A stretch of 64,000 nt of DNA, taken from Cydia pomonella. Its lineage: Eukaryota; Arthropoda; Insecta; Lepidoptera; Tortricidae. This document shows positions 26,601 to 41,600 of this stretch, piece by piece; position 1 is the first letter of the stretch, and each line of letters opens with the position of its first letter. The DNA lies in NCBI RefSeq assembly GCF_033807575.1, contig NC_084725.1, positions 1,151,001 to 1,215,000 of the forward strand. Reading direction: 5' to 3'. The notes under the pieces were generated by a model. That model saw only the letters and a program-made list of their open reading frames with translations. It was not told where the DNA came from and did not search any database. The position numbers and the translations under genes are program-made.

Positions 26601-29600
26601 CACGAGATTCTCATCGATTTTTTCTTATTATTATAATAGGAGTATTTAATAATTTGTATGAAATCTGTTTTTCGCTCCTAATTTTGACAATAATCGAAAA
26701 AAGTCAAACGTGGGGGCATAGCTATGGTTAATACATATCAAATGATGTAATAGTTATTTGTGTCCCAAGGGCGAAAAGTAGGAAATTGCGTGTCGCGTGT
26801 AAAATTGTTACCCGAGCCGAAGGCGAGGGTGGCAAACACGCGGGATGGAATGTCCTACGTTTCCTCCCGTGGTACGCATACTATTTTTCCGGAGGGTAGA
26901 AAAAATATTTTCCATACTGTCGATTTCCATAGAGGAAAATGGGGACTACGTTTATTTGGAGAAACGGCCGTCCCCTAGTGGGCCAGGATAATCAAGCATA
27001 AACTAAATAGAAGTCAGCATTGCAAGGTTTATAGCCTCCCCGGCCCAAGGTCCTATCTATAGTACTTATTCAGTTCGAAGAAATTTAAATCATATTGAAT
27101 TGGAACAAAGTTGAATTTTTTTATTTTGTGCAGTTTTCAAACAAAATAAATTCTACTCTATTCCCTGCACTATAGGTTCAAATTTCAGTGACAAAATTTG
27201 GATTTTTTTATTAAAGAGGATAAAGCGTACTACGGAGGTAGCTATCTGTGTAAGATAGTCCCATAATTATCTATAGTTATTAATGTACGCAGACACGGCA
27301 GTCCATCTTCGTGAAGCTGCTGGAAACCACGTTCCGCATCTACCAGTGCCCCTGGCTCACTCCCCCTCAAAAGCTCAACGTGGAGAAGTGCATCCGGACA
27401 CTCAGCGACGTCGGTGAGTCCTAGCCTTCCTAAACTGTTTCTAATTTATACATCACAGGTGCTTAAATGACAAGTACATACAGTACCAATATTTATATAT
27501 TATATATATCATTGTCTAAGTACCCTCAACACAAGTCTTATTGAGCTTACTGTGGGACTTAGTCTATGTGTGTAATAATGTCCTATAATATTTATTTATT
27601 TATTAAAACAAAAAACCATTACATGACACCAATTTTTCAAAGGACTACTAGACTACGTAAAGTAGTGAGGTGGAAGTCACTCACAAATATAAGAAAAAAG
27701 TTATACCGGAAAAACACGGTGATATATTATTGGCCGGTACTATATGTATATCAGACTCATAAATAATTTTCCCAGCTGCGGAAAAATAGTGCCTTGTGAA
27801 GCCCTATTAAGACGGTTCTAGATCTTACATTGGGGTTTGTAAATTGGTGACATGTGTTTTACTCAGAGACCGTTTGACGTAGACACCAAACAGTGTGGAA
27901 CAATTATTTTTATTTTTATTTAAAATAAGAATATATTGATTTGAAGAATTGGGTACTTGACACTTGTTGAATATTATAACAAAATTTAGCTAAATGGATA
28001 GAAAACGAGCCATCCATTATAAAAAATTGGAATTTGAAAAGACATATTGAGATTATAAAAAAATACAAGGCTCTAAATTAAAAAAAAAAATTACTTTCAA
28101 AAAGAAAAAAAGAAAATGTTACCATTCGATTCCTTACATTTTATTAAAACATAAATTTTATGAAACTTTATATATAAACGCAATATTTCTGGGTCAAAAT
28201 AGCAATTTTCTTGATCTTCCATACATTTAGAACAGACTAATGTAATGTGACGTCACATTACAATATCATTTTGTTAGAGGCGTTTCAATCGTCGAGTGCG
28301 AGCGTCAGACTTTAGCTGACTTTTGTGTTGCTTAAATGCAATGAGTCCCATGTAGACATTTGATCCTCAGGAAAATCAAGATCGATTGACATTATTTACA
28401 AAAAACTGTCAAGTAGCCAATTTGGCACTACAAAAATAATATGTTACTTGTTTTCGTGTTTGTTACTTATATGTAATGATAATAATAATAATAAATAATA
28501 ATAATTGAGCCTATATACGTCCCACTGCTGGGCTCAGGCCTCCTCTCATGCGCGAGAGGGCTCGGGCTATAGTCCCCACGCTAGCCCAATGCGGATTGGG
28601 GACTTAACATACACCTTTGAATTTCCTCGCAGATGTATGCAGGTTTCCTCACGATGTTTTCCTTCACCGAAAAGCTAGTGGTAAATATCAAATGATATTT
28701 CGTACATAAGTTCCGAAAAAACTTATTGGTACGAGCCAGGATTTGAACCCGTGACCTCCGGATTGAAAGTCGGACGTCATATCCACTCGGCCACCACCGC
28801 TTTTAGTTTTAAATTTATGACGTGTAAAATGTACTATGTTTATATTTACCAATAAAGTCTGTATTCTGTAGTACAATGTTCCCCACAGCCTGTCACGTGG
28901 GAATCTCAGAGAAGTATCGAAATGGTGCGGTTCTTATTGTAACAGAAAAAAACCGGGCAAGTGCGAGTCGGACTCGCGCACGAAGGGTTCCGTACCATTA
29001 TTTATAAAAACGGCAAAAAAAATATGTTTGTTGTATGGGAGCCCCCCTTAAATATTTATTTTATTCTGTTTTTAGTATTTGTTGTTATAGCGGCAACACA
29101 ACTATCACGGTTCATGAGATACAGCCTGGTGACAGACGGACGGACGGACGGACGGACAGCGAAGTCTCAGTAATAGGGTCCCGTTTGACCAAATTATATA
29201 TAAGATTTTTGTATTATATGACTAACTAAGTACAAAGACTTTAGTCAGTTAAAAAGGTCTCAGTAAGTTGTATGTAAGTGGAAGTGTTTATGTGAAGGTA
29301 TGTGTGTTTGTATGTGAGTATGTATGTATACCTGCTTAACCTGCATTTTTTTGCAGCGAAATCCCGCACCATAGCGATACCTCTAGAGCTGGAAGGCAAG
29401 ATCCAGGCGGTGTTCGAGAAAGTAGCGCAGTTCTCCCGGCAGACCAGCAAGTGGCTGCTCGCCTCCAAGACCTCGAAACTCGAGAAAATGGCCTCTCAGG
29501 TGAATGTCATTTACTACAACTTATCATATGTTCTAGATATATATAGCGCTGTTGGTTTTTCATATACTAAAATAAAATATGTATTTTTTTACAATACTTT

Positions 29601-32600
29601 GCAAATTAACGCATCATAGATTAACCTATTGTAGAATAATTTCAATATCAGGTAATCTGTGTTAATTGTGTTGAAAGATTCCTTATAAAATGATTTAATG
29701 ACCTGTAATATTTACACCAGAAATTAGTAGCTTTCACACTGTGTATTAGAGTGTGTAGCTTTTAGACTCAGAATTATTCTTTATTCATTTGAATGAAGTT
29801 ATCGTGTCTTCAACATTTAAACTTTTTATTCACTTCGAACCTACTATAAAATACTTCATATAAAAAAACACTAATTTAATATTAACACATGCGACGAACA
29901 TTTCAAACTACGCCCCTAAATAAATAGATATATATTTGCGAGACAATCTTACATAGATCGTCCTAGCCACCAAACTAAGGCGTCTATGGGGACTAGGCGA
30001 CGATAAACATACTTATATAGATAAATACATACTTAGATACATAGATAATAACCGTTACTCACCAAATATTCGTGATAAACACACAAATAAATGCCCTGAC
30101 TGAGATTTGAACCCGGGACCTCCTGCTCCTGCAGGGTCACTACCGACTAGGAGGCCTTATAACCGAATACCGTCTATTTTCTTCCAGTCAAATCTACAGA
30201 ACGACAGATCAGTAATGGAAGGTCTACAAGAAATAGTAGCTTTGTTAGAAGAGCAACTGCGACCACTATTACAAGCAGAACTGTCATTGCTGGTCGACAT
30301 CTTGTACAAACCACATCTGCTGTTCACGAGTCCGGGCGAGGCCGCTGAAGAGAACACGAGAGGCATCTTTATATCTAGGTAAACTATGCAATAGTAGCAC
30401 TACTAGAACAACTGCGGCCACTATTACAAACAGAACTGTTACTGGTGGTCGGCATCATGTACAAGCCGTATCTGCTGTTCACGAGTCCGGGCGAGGCCGC
30501 TGAAGAGAACACGAGAGGCATCTTTATATCTAGGTAAACTATGCAATAGTAGCACTGCTAGAACAACTGCGGCCACTATTACAAACAGAACTGTCACTGG
30601 TGGTCGACATCATGTACAAGCCGTATCTTCTGTTCACGAGTCCGGGCGAGGCCGCTGAAGAGAACACGAGAGGCATCTTTATATCTAGGTGTATTCCTAA
30701 AGTACCTATTAGGGCGACAAAAACCCGGACCGGACCTGGGTACGTCCTTAAACTGCGTCCAAAAGAGAGGTATGGGCATTGTGAGTGTCATCTCGCTTTG
30801 TGTGGTAGGGCAGTCAGTGGATATCATTCCAGATCTAGAGCAGAGCCCAACTGGGGAAGTACCTCCACCTTATAGAATACAGCAGCCAAGTAACACTAGA
30901 CCCTACTCATAGTGTTGTGTTCCTGCCGGTGAGTAAGGTTGCCAGAGCTCAATGAGGGGGGGCGGGTTTAGGGTAACATGTGACTCCTCTAGAGTTGCAG
31001 GCGTACACAGGTTACGGAGACTGCTTACCATCAGGCGGGCCGTATGCTTATTTGCCACCGACGTAGTATAAAAACCATACAACTCGCACACTAGAGGCAG
31101 TACCTCGTTATGGGCAATAAGTGTCAATATAAATAAATAAATATTATAGGACTTTATTACACAAATTGACTAAGTCCCACAGTAAGCTCAATAAGGCTTG
31201 TGTTGAGGGTACTTAGACAACGATATATATAATATATAAATATTTATAAATACTTAAATACATAGAAAACACCCATGACTCAGGAACAAATATCCATGCT
31301 CATCACACGAATAAATGCCCTTACCAGGATTTGAACCCGGGACCATCGGCTTCGTAGGCAGGGTCACTACCCACTAGGCCAAACTGGTCGTCAATATGCA
31401 GTTTAAGTTTATTGATTAAGGCCACAAGGTGCAGATCTTTCAATGCGCCCAGTCATTATAAGCATGTCACAAACGAAACTTATTTTCAGACTAATTCGTC
31501 ATACGGAGAAGCTTTTAGAAGAGAAAGAAGAGAAGTTGTGCGTCAAAGTGCTGCGGACTCTGAGGGAGATGATGGCAGTGGATCCAGAATACGGAGATAA
31601 GGTAAAAAAAATATGGGGAAAAAGTATTTCACCTGGACACTGTTTCTTCACGGCATTTACGTCGTTTTACTGACGTTTTTATGCATGCTGTACTATAAGA
31701 CAGAAACAATTGTATTGTATGAAAACAATATCGAGTGTTGCCTTTGGAAACTTAAAACATTCTTGCGGTGAGAAAAAACGCCTCTGCTTTGACAGGCGTT
31801 TCGGCAGCTATTCCGTATTCACACAACTTATTAAGAACGGTTTTTCAATATTCAATATAAAAAAATAAACGTATTATAATGATGAAGAGGTATATATGAA
31901 ATATGCTTAAATTTATTATTTTTTCATTAACAGTAGGTTTTTATGTTGAATACGACTTTTAAAGGAAACTAACATTAACACTCATCAATAAGTAGTCATG
32001 AATTGGAACACGTGGAAAAGTAAAAAGCACTAGTTCGCGAAATCCAACTTTCCGCACGCTAAAAAGCTACGTAAAATAGCACTTTTTGAGCAACCGTATT
32101 AAAAAACATATAAGCGATGTTTTTGGTTTGTTATGTTATGATATTCTGCTATTACGCATTTTTTTGTGTTTTTTTTTATTGTTACTTCAGGGTTATCAAA
32201 AGGGGAACGAAAATTTGATTATTTTTGCACTACGGCGCATGGATTAGGAGATACAGATAAAGTTTTTTTTTTCAGTCATGCACTAATTTTTATAATAACA
32301 AAAAACTTAAAATATAAAAAAAATACAAAAAAAGAAAACAATGTTGTGCCTCTCGCACGCACTGAATAACCGATCACATTAGGACATGAAACAATCATCA
32401 TTATTATCATATTTTTATTCTTATTTCATTGCAAGTTTGAGATAATCACTATACAAACATATCCCCATATATCGAGCTCGCTACGCTCGGCCGTCTATAT
32501 CTACTCGGCCTGCAACCCTTCGTTTCCCGTCCTCTATAGTAATGTACTATTTCTCAAACTTGTAATGAAATGTTGACATGACTTACTTCGAATTAGGTCC

Positions 32601-35600
32601 GGAAATAATACATATCAGGTGCGATGAGTGAAGATGATATGTAAAGGAATTTCATACAGCCTTACACACCTAGGCCTGTAAGGCAACCTTCTTTTGTTTT
32701 TAAACGTCAAATTATGGTATGTCTTCAACCATAAAACACCAAAATTTAGACATTATGTTTTTTTTTCTTTTCTTTTTTGTCTTTTTTTTCTTTTTTGTGT
32801 TTGTATAATATTATTTCGGGGCTTCAAAGGTGAACAAAAATTTCATTATTTAGGTTTAGGAGATACAGCCCCATCAAGTTTTTTTTTCAGTCATGCAGAA
32901 ATCTCTATAGGGCTGTATCTCCTAAACCGTGCATCGTAGCGTAAAAATAATCAAATTTTCGTTCCCCTTTTAATAACCCTAAAGTAATAATAACAATCAT
33001 CATCATCATCCTATTTTTTTAATTATTTCATTGCAAGTTTGAGAAAAGCACTATACAAATCTCGGCGAGAAACGGGGTTGCCGGCCGCGTATCTCTATTC
33101 GAGCTCGCTACGCTCGGCCGTCTATATCTACTTGGCCTGCGACCCTTCGTTTCCCGGCCTCTATAGTACTATTAATTGAAATTAGAATGTCGCGTGCGTG
33201 TCCTCGCCATAGCTGTATAACCTTAACATCCCACAGGGCAACCAGCTGCGCAACAAGCTGCTGTCGCAGTACTTCGTGAACCGCAAGTCCGAGCCGCGCG
33301 TGCAGCCGCCGCCCGGCCTCGCCGCGCACGGCCCCGGCGGTCAGTACCCTCCTTGCTTGCACTGCTTATATACATATATCATCTTAGAGCCAGTCAGTGA
33401 TAAGAGCCTCGTACATCTGCGGGATAAGAGCGTATTGTGGTTATAAACGTGTATTTTTATGGTCTCCAAGGGCTTGTGCACAAATCACGCGAGGTTTTTT
33501 CGGCTACTTTTTTGACCCCCCCTCCCCCTTGGTGATATTTGGTGAGGTTCTTGGCTTTTTTCGTGACCCCCCTCCCCCCTATCGAACCTCGCGTGATTTG
33601 TGCACAAGCCCCAATTTGTTTAAAGTTACAGTTACTCGTCATGTCTCGCTGAGATCAATTCATGCAAATTCATTCAACGTGTAAAATTGTGCAATACCAA
33701 TTACTATTTTTTGAAAAACCATCAAGTTTTGTTTTGGGATATTTCCACTCAAAATCACGAGAACAATAGTTTAAAAAAAACCGGTGAAAAGCGAGTTGCA
33801 CTCGCGTACGAAGATTTCCATACCATTGCGCAAAAAACGGCAAAAAAATCACGTTTGTTGTATGGATAACTTAAGCCCCACTTAAATATTTATTTTATTA
33901 TGATTTAATATTTAATAAATACGTCATCTGTGAAAACTTTAACAAACTAGCTATCACGGTTCATGAGATACAGCTTAGTGACTGACAGACGGACAGTAGA
34001 GTCTAAGTAATGGGTTCCGTTTTTACCCTTTGAGTACGTAACCCTAAAAAAAATAAAGTTTCCCAAAAAAATGGCATTACATCACATTTTGTATTGACCG
34101 TAACAAAATTGACACCCAAAATTTTTATTAAAATTGCGGACGCCGTTTTTATTGTTTAAAAAAAAAGTAAATGGTGCACTTTCTGAAAACACCCAGATAC
34201 GACAGAACATTAACCGGCTTAGTGCCATAATGCGTCAATAATCCAATTCCATGATAATAAACACGATACGCTCAAAAATTATACTTGTGTTAACAGAAAA
34301 TTATTCGTGAATAGATAATATTCTTAGAAAAAGCACATAGACATGCACAGGATTTACTAATAAATTTAACTTTACTATTTAGAAATAGTGTTTAGACTTC
34401 ACACTAGAAGAAATTAATCGATAGTTAGTTTTATTAGTGAACATTAGTTTTCATTCGTATATAAAACTGAAAAGATAACATTCAAAACGTGCACATCATG
34501 ATTATAAAAAATTACTTGTCATGATAGCCACAGGCGTAGTTATAATGATATTTGAGCTAAGTATCTTGCTATCTCCTGGCTGTATTTACTTTCAAATTAT
34601 ATAGATCAATAACTTTGTTTATTATTATTATTTTAAACGGGATACTTACGTATTGAAGTTAACACCATAAGCAATAACATGTACTTAACAAGTAACTAGC
34701 CATTCAGCTAAGTCTACCCATCTATGTGTTAGCCTTTTGACCGCCAAAGACGTCATATGACGCGCGCGGCTACAGCCCAATATCAACCTTCATGCGTACC
34801 GACAAGGTTCACGATTACGCGCCGCTTACGATAGGCGTGTTGTTCAAAAGTTTAAAGGGAATTCTTCTGCCAGCAGACTGTCCTGCAGTTTGGCAAAAGA
34901 TTTTTTTTTAATGGGGATTATTTATTCTGAATATTTGTTTTTTTAAGTCGATACGTGAGTAAACCGTTTAAAATAATATTAATAGTGCGAGTCTCAAAGG
35001 AGTTTTATAGCTAGCCTTTATTTTTTGCACAAAAAATCAAACGTGGACTAATTTAATTAGTTCACTTTAGAATCTCGTCTTTCTCAGAAAAAATATATTT
35101 ACGCCTGTGGCTTTCTTTAGAATAATTATTCCGATAACCTAGAAATCTGTGTATAGAAAAATAAGTGCCCGACAATGGTTCTTATTTCATGCATAGTTGA
35201 GACGATTTTTGTTTGATTTAACGCATGTGCCGCAGAAAACCATCAGACCATGCAGAAATCAGGTGGGTCCGTCACAGGCTTACGGAACAGCACTGCTGGC
35301 ACAGTTTTACAAACATATTCGACCTTTGTGTAAATATTACGAGGACTCCATTTTTACAAAATACAATTTTACTGGTGTAACTTGACGACCGGTTTGGCCA
35401 TGATCCTAGGTTCGAATCCCGGTAAAAGCATGAATTTGTGTGACGAACACAGATCTTTGTTCCTGAGTCATGGGTGTTTTGTATAACTAACTAACTAACT
35501 ATTGTGGCGCAGTGATCGAAAGAGGTTCTTGGCCTCCAAAACGAGAGAACGCCACCTGTCCCGATCCTGTGCCGTATGTATTTATCTATACAAGTATCGT

Positions 35601-38600
35601 CGCCTAGTACCCATAGTACACGCTTTACTTAGGTTGATTTGTGTAAGATGACCAGTAAATTTTATTTATTTATTTATTAACTGGCAACATTGTTGCCAAT
35701 GACACTTGCTTACCGGTTTTCATTTGTAAAAATGTTACTTATTAAATAAATAGAAACGGGTTACAAACTTGAAACTTGTTGGTATTGAGTAATTTTTGAC
35801 ATAAATTGTGACCCGTTGTAACATATTCAGTACCCCTAGTGTAAATAAATTCGATTTCGAAACGTGACATACGCGTTTGCGTTTAGTCTCATTTTGTATT
35901 GGATTTAGAAAGAGCGCGCCAAGCGGGACGTTTTGGAAACTCAAAATCCTATACAAAATGAGACTTAACGCAAACGCGTTCGTCACGTTATGATGTCGAT
36001 CAAATTTACACTAGGGGTACAGGTGACTGATCTCACTGAATATTTTGTCGTGAATAGTTTTGATAATTAAGTGGTCGAATTGTTGTGGTCATGAAACAGC
36101 CACCGAGTAAATTATGATTTATAAAACTGTGCCACACAATCGTATGCAACATAGAGCACCAATGTACACATTTATATTCCAATGCATGTGTGTTATACTA
36201 GTTGGCTTCACGTCACGCTGTTTAAACTACACGAGTGAAATATATACTTACTGAGGTTTGCTAGTAAAAAGACAAAGGAAAATACCTTGTTTTAAATATA
36301 CGCAAACTGTATCCGTGTCATAGAGAAATAAATAAGCATAGAGTGCTCACTCCATACATCAGTTTTCTAACTAAAACTATGGAAGGTAGAGGCAAGGAAC
36401 AGAATCTCCATATACCAAAAAGTGTCCGACAAAACAATATAAATATGTGGCGCTACAATACCTAGAATACTTGAGAAAAAAATCGAATCATAATCATAGA
36501 CAGCGCACTTCGCTCCATCAATAGCGCCTAGGTTCTTATCTACTCTAGCGCTACTCTGGAGAGATTTGGAACTATTATTTATAGCTGACAGCTGGACACT
36601 TTTGCAACAGTTCTACCTAAGGAGATTATGTTCCTTGCCTCTACCTCCCATACCTAAAGCGCTTATTATTTTCGTAGTCGACATCTAGCGTCGAGTAGCG
36701 GATTTATCAGTACTGCCACTTAACACTAGATATCGCGACGAACGCAAAGTCTAATACTCGACAATTTTTGCTAATATTATTTTTATTATAACCGGATTAA
36801 CCGGATCTCTAGTTTCAACTCCCTTTGCTTGTAATATCAGTTGTAAATTGCAGCTTTTCGGCAGTCGCGACACTCGTGCCCTCTAGTGTCAAGTAGCGGT
36901 ACTGATAAATCCACTACTTGACGCTAGATGTCGACTACGAAAATAATAAGCGTTCGGTAAGGAAACTGATGTAAGGTGAGGTAGGGGAAGTGCGCCATGC
37001 CGTCTAAGTGCGGCTACCTTGAATATATCGAAAACTGCTTATATGCTACTAATATTACTAGTATTCTACAACATTTTAGAGTCTTAAGTGTTGTAGAATA
37101 CTAGTAATATTAGTAGTATATAAGCAGTTTTCGATATATTCAAGGTAGGCGCACTTAGTCGGCATGGCGCACTTCCCCTACCTCACCTTATAGAGTGAGC
37201 AATCTATGCTTACTTATTTCTCTATGTCCTTGTCTATAAATGAATGAATGCAAATATTTATTTCAAACACCACGTATCCATAATTTTATCTATTCAGCTC
37301 TCATGAAGAGCATTATAAATGACACTGCCACGCAAATGCTTTCACGTGTTCGCAGACTGATTGGCTTCGCATTTGTGTGAAATGGAATGAATTATGATTA
37401 TCTGTTCGCCTATGATAATAGTGATGTTTTATAAACACGTATATAATTTAAAAATCAGAACATATTCGATATTCATTGTAATTGTTTATTTATATAATAT
37501 CGTAAACCCCGGGCCATGTAAAAATTGATTTAATCATTTAATCTCGGCAGCTGACGTTCACGAGGCTGCTTGATACATGTCCTTTAACGTTTTTACGAGG
37601 TATCGGGTATATGACGAACGGTCTGGCCTAGTGGGTAGTGACCCTGCCTGTGAAGCCGATGTTCCCGGGTTCAAATCCCGGTAAGGGCATTTATTTATGT
37701 GATGAGCATGGATATTTGTTCCTGAGTCATTGACGTTTCCTATGTATTTAAGTATTTACAAATATTTATATATTATATATCTCGTTGTCTAAGTACCCAC
37801 AACACGAGCCTTATTGAACTTAGACAATTTGTGTAATAATGTCGTATAGTATTTATTTATTTATCTGGTCACGATCCGTCAGTATTCTCACCCAGAATTA
37901 CAATATCAATTACTATTCCAATATGTCATAATAGCACATTATTGTTTACCAATCTTCTGACACTTTTTTTCACGTACAGCTAAAGTCCTAATGCGGACCG
38001 GGCAGACGTTGGCGCAAGTGCAGGTGCACCTGAACCACGAGGGCGCCTCGGACCTGGTGGTGGACCTGGTCATCAAGAGCACCAACCGACCCGCCATCTT
38101 CCTCGAAGCTATACAATTGGGTCAGTTTAAAAGTTTTAGAAACACTTAAAACTTGTTTAAAATTAGTTTTAATTGTATGTTTAGTTTTTTGCATGTCAGA
38201 TGCTGGTGTAATATGTGTTATATATAATATTGTCTGATCATCTTTTGTACGATATTTTATGCAAAATAAAGTTATGGTGGAAGAAATTTTTAATATAAAA
38301 TATTATATGTCCATGTTGCCCTCGGTTGTATTTATTTGGCCGAATATGAACCAAATTACTGCGGCGAAAGAAAAATCCTTAAATTCATTTGACGGATGCT
38401 AGAGCTCTTCTTCTTTACTGTAATAATTATTTTAGCTAATAAAGCCAATTATGTTTTCTTTTTTCCTAGGTATCGCTTTACTGGAGGGAGGCAATCCTAC
38501 CATCCAATCAAGTATATTCACCAAACTACAGAATGGAGAAATTTCACAATCTTTCTTGAAGGTAAAGTCATATTGTAGTACTTAGAAAGTCACCTTATAA

Positions 38601-41600
38601 TTTTACCTTTACGTTTCCGTCACGTGTGGCAAACGTGTAGATAATTGTTCGCACCAACCACAATTGACTAACTAATCAACGTCACTCAGCAGTGAACTAT
38701 CAAATCATTCCATACAATAGTTTTTTTTTTTTTAACAGGGGTAAACGGTTTGGCACAAGCTTTTCTAATTTGCACATATCGGACAAGGCCCGCATAATTG
38801 GGTACTTGACACATGTTGAATATTATAATAATATTTAGCCAAATGGATAGAAAATGAGCCATCCATTATAAAAAAAAGTCGAATTTAAAAAGACATTGAT
38901 ATTGTAAAAACACAAGGCTTCAAACCTCAAAAAAAATCATTTTACTTTCAATAAGAAAAAGGAAAAATATACCATTTTATTGAAAAACAAATTGTATGAT
39001 AACTATATACATAAATACAATATTTCAGGTTTAAAATAGCAATTTCCTTGATCTTCCATAAATTTTTAGGACAGACTAATGTAATATGATGTCACATTAC
39101 AATATCATTTTGTTAGAGGCGTTTCAATCGTCGAGTGCGAGCGTTAGACTTTAACTCTCATTTCTGGCTTTTGTGTGGCTTAAATGCCATAAGTCTTATA
39201 TAGACATTTGATCCTCAGGAAAATCAAGATCGACCGACAGTTTTTTTGCTACAGCGCGCGAACTGATAGATCTGCGTAATGCAAATGTTCATCTCATAGC
39301 GTGTACGTGGCTTGGATACTTACAGTAACTTATTACATTATGCATGAATTGTTTGTATGTATGTCCGCAGGTGTTCTACGACAAGATGCGGGAAGCGCAG
39401 CAGGAGATCAAGTCGCTGGCGGCCAGCAGCTCGGCCGCGGCGCCCGGCGACAAGCAGCGCCCGCACGCCGACAGGCCCAGGCAGCCGCTCGCCGACGGTA
39501 ATATATATATATGTGGCTATATAATACACTGAGCCTGGTATAACACTCCGAAAAATATCAGCGGGCACGTGGGTACGTTGTTTTCTAACTCAAATTACTC
39601 GTATATTGCAATAATTCAATCATTTAGATGATTAACAGCTGAAGATCTTTCCTTCATTATGTATTTTGCACTTAAAAGCGGTAACCTGACCTTAAAGCCT
39701 GGTCTATTGGATCATGATTTTTGACCGAAGCGGGAAGGTCCTCGTTTTAACTCGGGCAAAATGCTTTCGTATGTCCGGATGTTCTACTCTACAGATCGCA
39801 ATTCTCTAACGACTGTTGTAAAATTTAATGAGCAGGTTCGGTAGTTAGATATAATTTTTCTGTCATTCAGGGCTCGGAACCGGTTAAGCAACTTCACATT
39901 ATTAGATAGTCCTATTAAAAATGATATAATACACCAAAGAACGAAAAAGAACGTAATAATACCGGTATTTTTTTGTATGAATAATAAACCGATTCCGAGC
40001 CTTGCTGACATTTCGTTTTTTGAAAAAAGGTTAAAACAGCGGAAATTGGCATAAAGGAATTAAGTTATGGCTATTAAGACCATTGTACGTTAGCTGTGAT
40101 CATGGTAAAGCTAACCGCTGGGTCGACAGGTGACAGAGCCACCAGTATGAGTGGGTGTTGTTGCAGGTGTGAGAATAAATAAATAAATAAATATTTATAG
40201 GATATTATTACACAAATTGACTAAGTCCCACAGTAAGCTCAGTAAGGCTTGTGTTGAGGGTACTTAGACAACGATATATATAATATATAAATATTTATAA
40301 ATACTTAAATACATAGAAAACACCCATGACTCAGGAACAAATATCCATGCTCATCACACGAACAAATGCCCTTACCAGGATTTGAACCCGGGACCATCAG
40401 CTTCGTAGGCAGGGTCACTACCCACTAGGCCAAATTGGTCGTCAAAACATACTAAGTTAAAATAGATGTCCGAGTAAATTAAAGCAAACCCCGCTGCTAT
40501 GTAAATAAGCAATTGAAACAGAATTAATAGTCAATATTACCTTAAATTCACAATACTGCTTGATAACACTAAGTTAACTGTATAAATTTGGCATAACTTG
40601 TCATCAAGTTATTTATTTACCTTGATTCAGAATTAATCGAAACTGCTAAAACTATCACTAAATGCTATTTGGATTACTAGTATGATAAATGAAATAATGA
40701 ACAAATATAATTGAAAATAAAACCTTTTTATTAAAGTTACTAATTCTATTTATTAACCTTATCATCAACAACTAATACTTTATAATTCACCAATATATGA
40801 TTTAATTAATTATTGACTAATTAAGCCATCAATTTAATTATCAAGTAAGTACATAAACATTTAAAATAATTATCAACATAGCATTTACTTAATTTTCAAT
40901 ATTTCTGTGCCGACGATTAACTCAGTGCTGCAGCGCAAAGCAAAATGACAATGAGAATGATCCAAATGAATCGGGTCGAGCCCTTTTATATGCACTGCTA
41001 ACCAGCCACTCGCAACTGGTTGATCATGCCATTTGTCGTTCGAGAAGTGACGTCACAAACGTATCTTCTCATGTACCTTTTTTATTTATCGAATAATGCA
41101 GATTAAAATTATCACAACATCTTTTCAATAAACTCCTTTATACATAATTACTAATAAGTAGTATTAATATCGTATCGTACCCACATAAATCACAAATTGT
41201 GTAAACTTCACGTGATATTGAGTTTAGTGTTTAAATAGTGAATATTTATCAACATCGGACGTCAAAGAGTAACAGGTCAGTTTCATACATAATACAATTA
41301 ATCATAAGTTTTTATTTATTGTTTCTGACATGTTTTTGTACCTTATTTAAATAAAATGATACAATTATAAATAATAATGTAACACAGGCAAGGCGGCGCC
41401 GGGCCCGGCGGTGGTGGGCGAGGAGCTGGACGAGGAGGTGGCGGGCGCGTGCGGCGCGGCCGTGCTCGCCTACTCCGACGTGCACACCATGTCGCACGGT
41501 AATACACGCGCTGCTAACTAATGTAACACAGGCAAGGCGGCGCCGGGCCCGGCGGTGGTGGGCGAGGAGCTGGACGAGGAGGTGGCGGGCGCGTGCGGCG

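Larger units (their letters stand above)
36319..37226. mobile_element. Nested fold-back element, outer unit
   Basis: The outer arms catagagaaataaataagca and tgcttacttatttctctatg face each other. Further in, cttattattttcgtagtcga pairs with tcgactacgaaaataataag. The outer arms are split by two other inverted-repeat elements (36381-36649 and 36973-37189). A fragment of the outer element lies at 12887. Confidence 0.85.
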
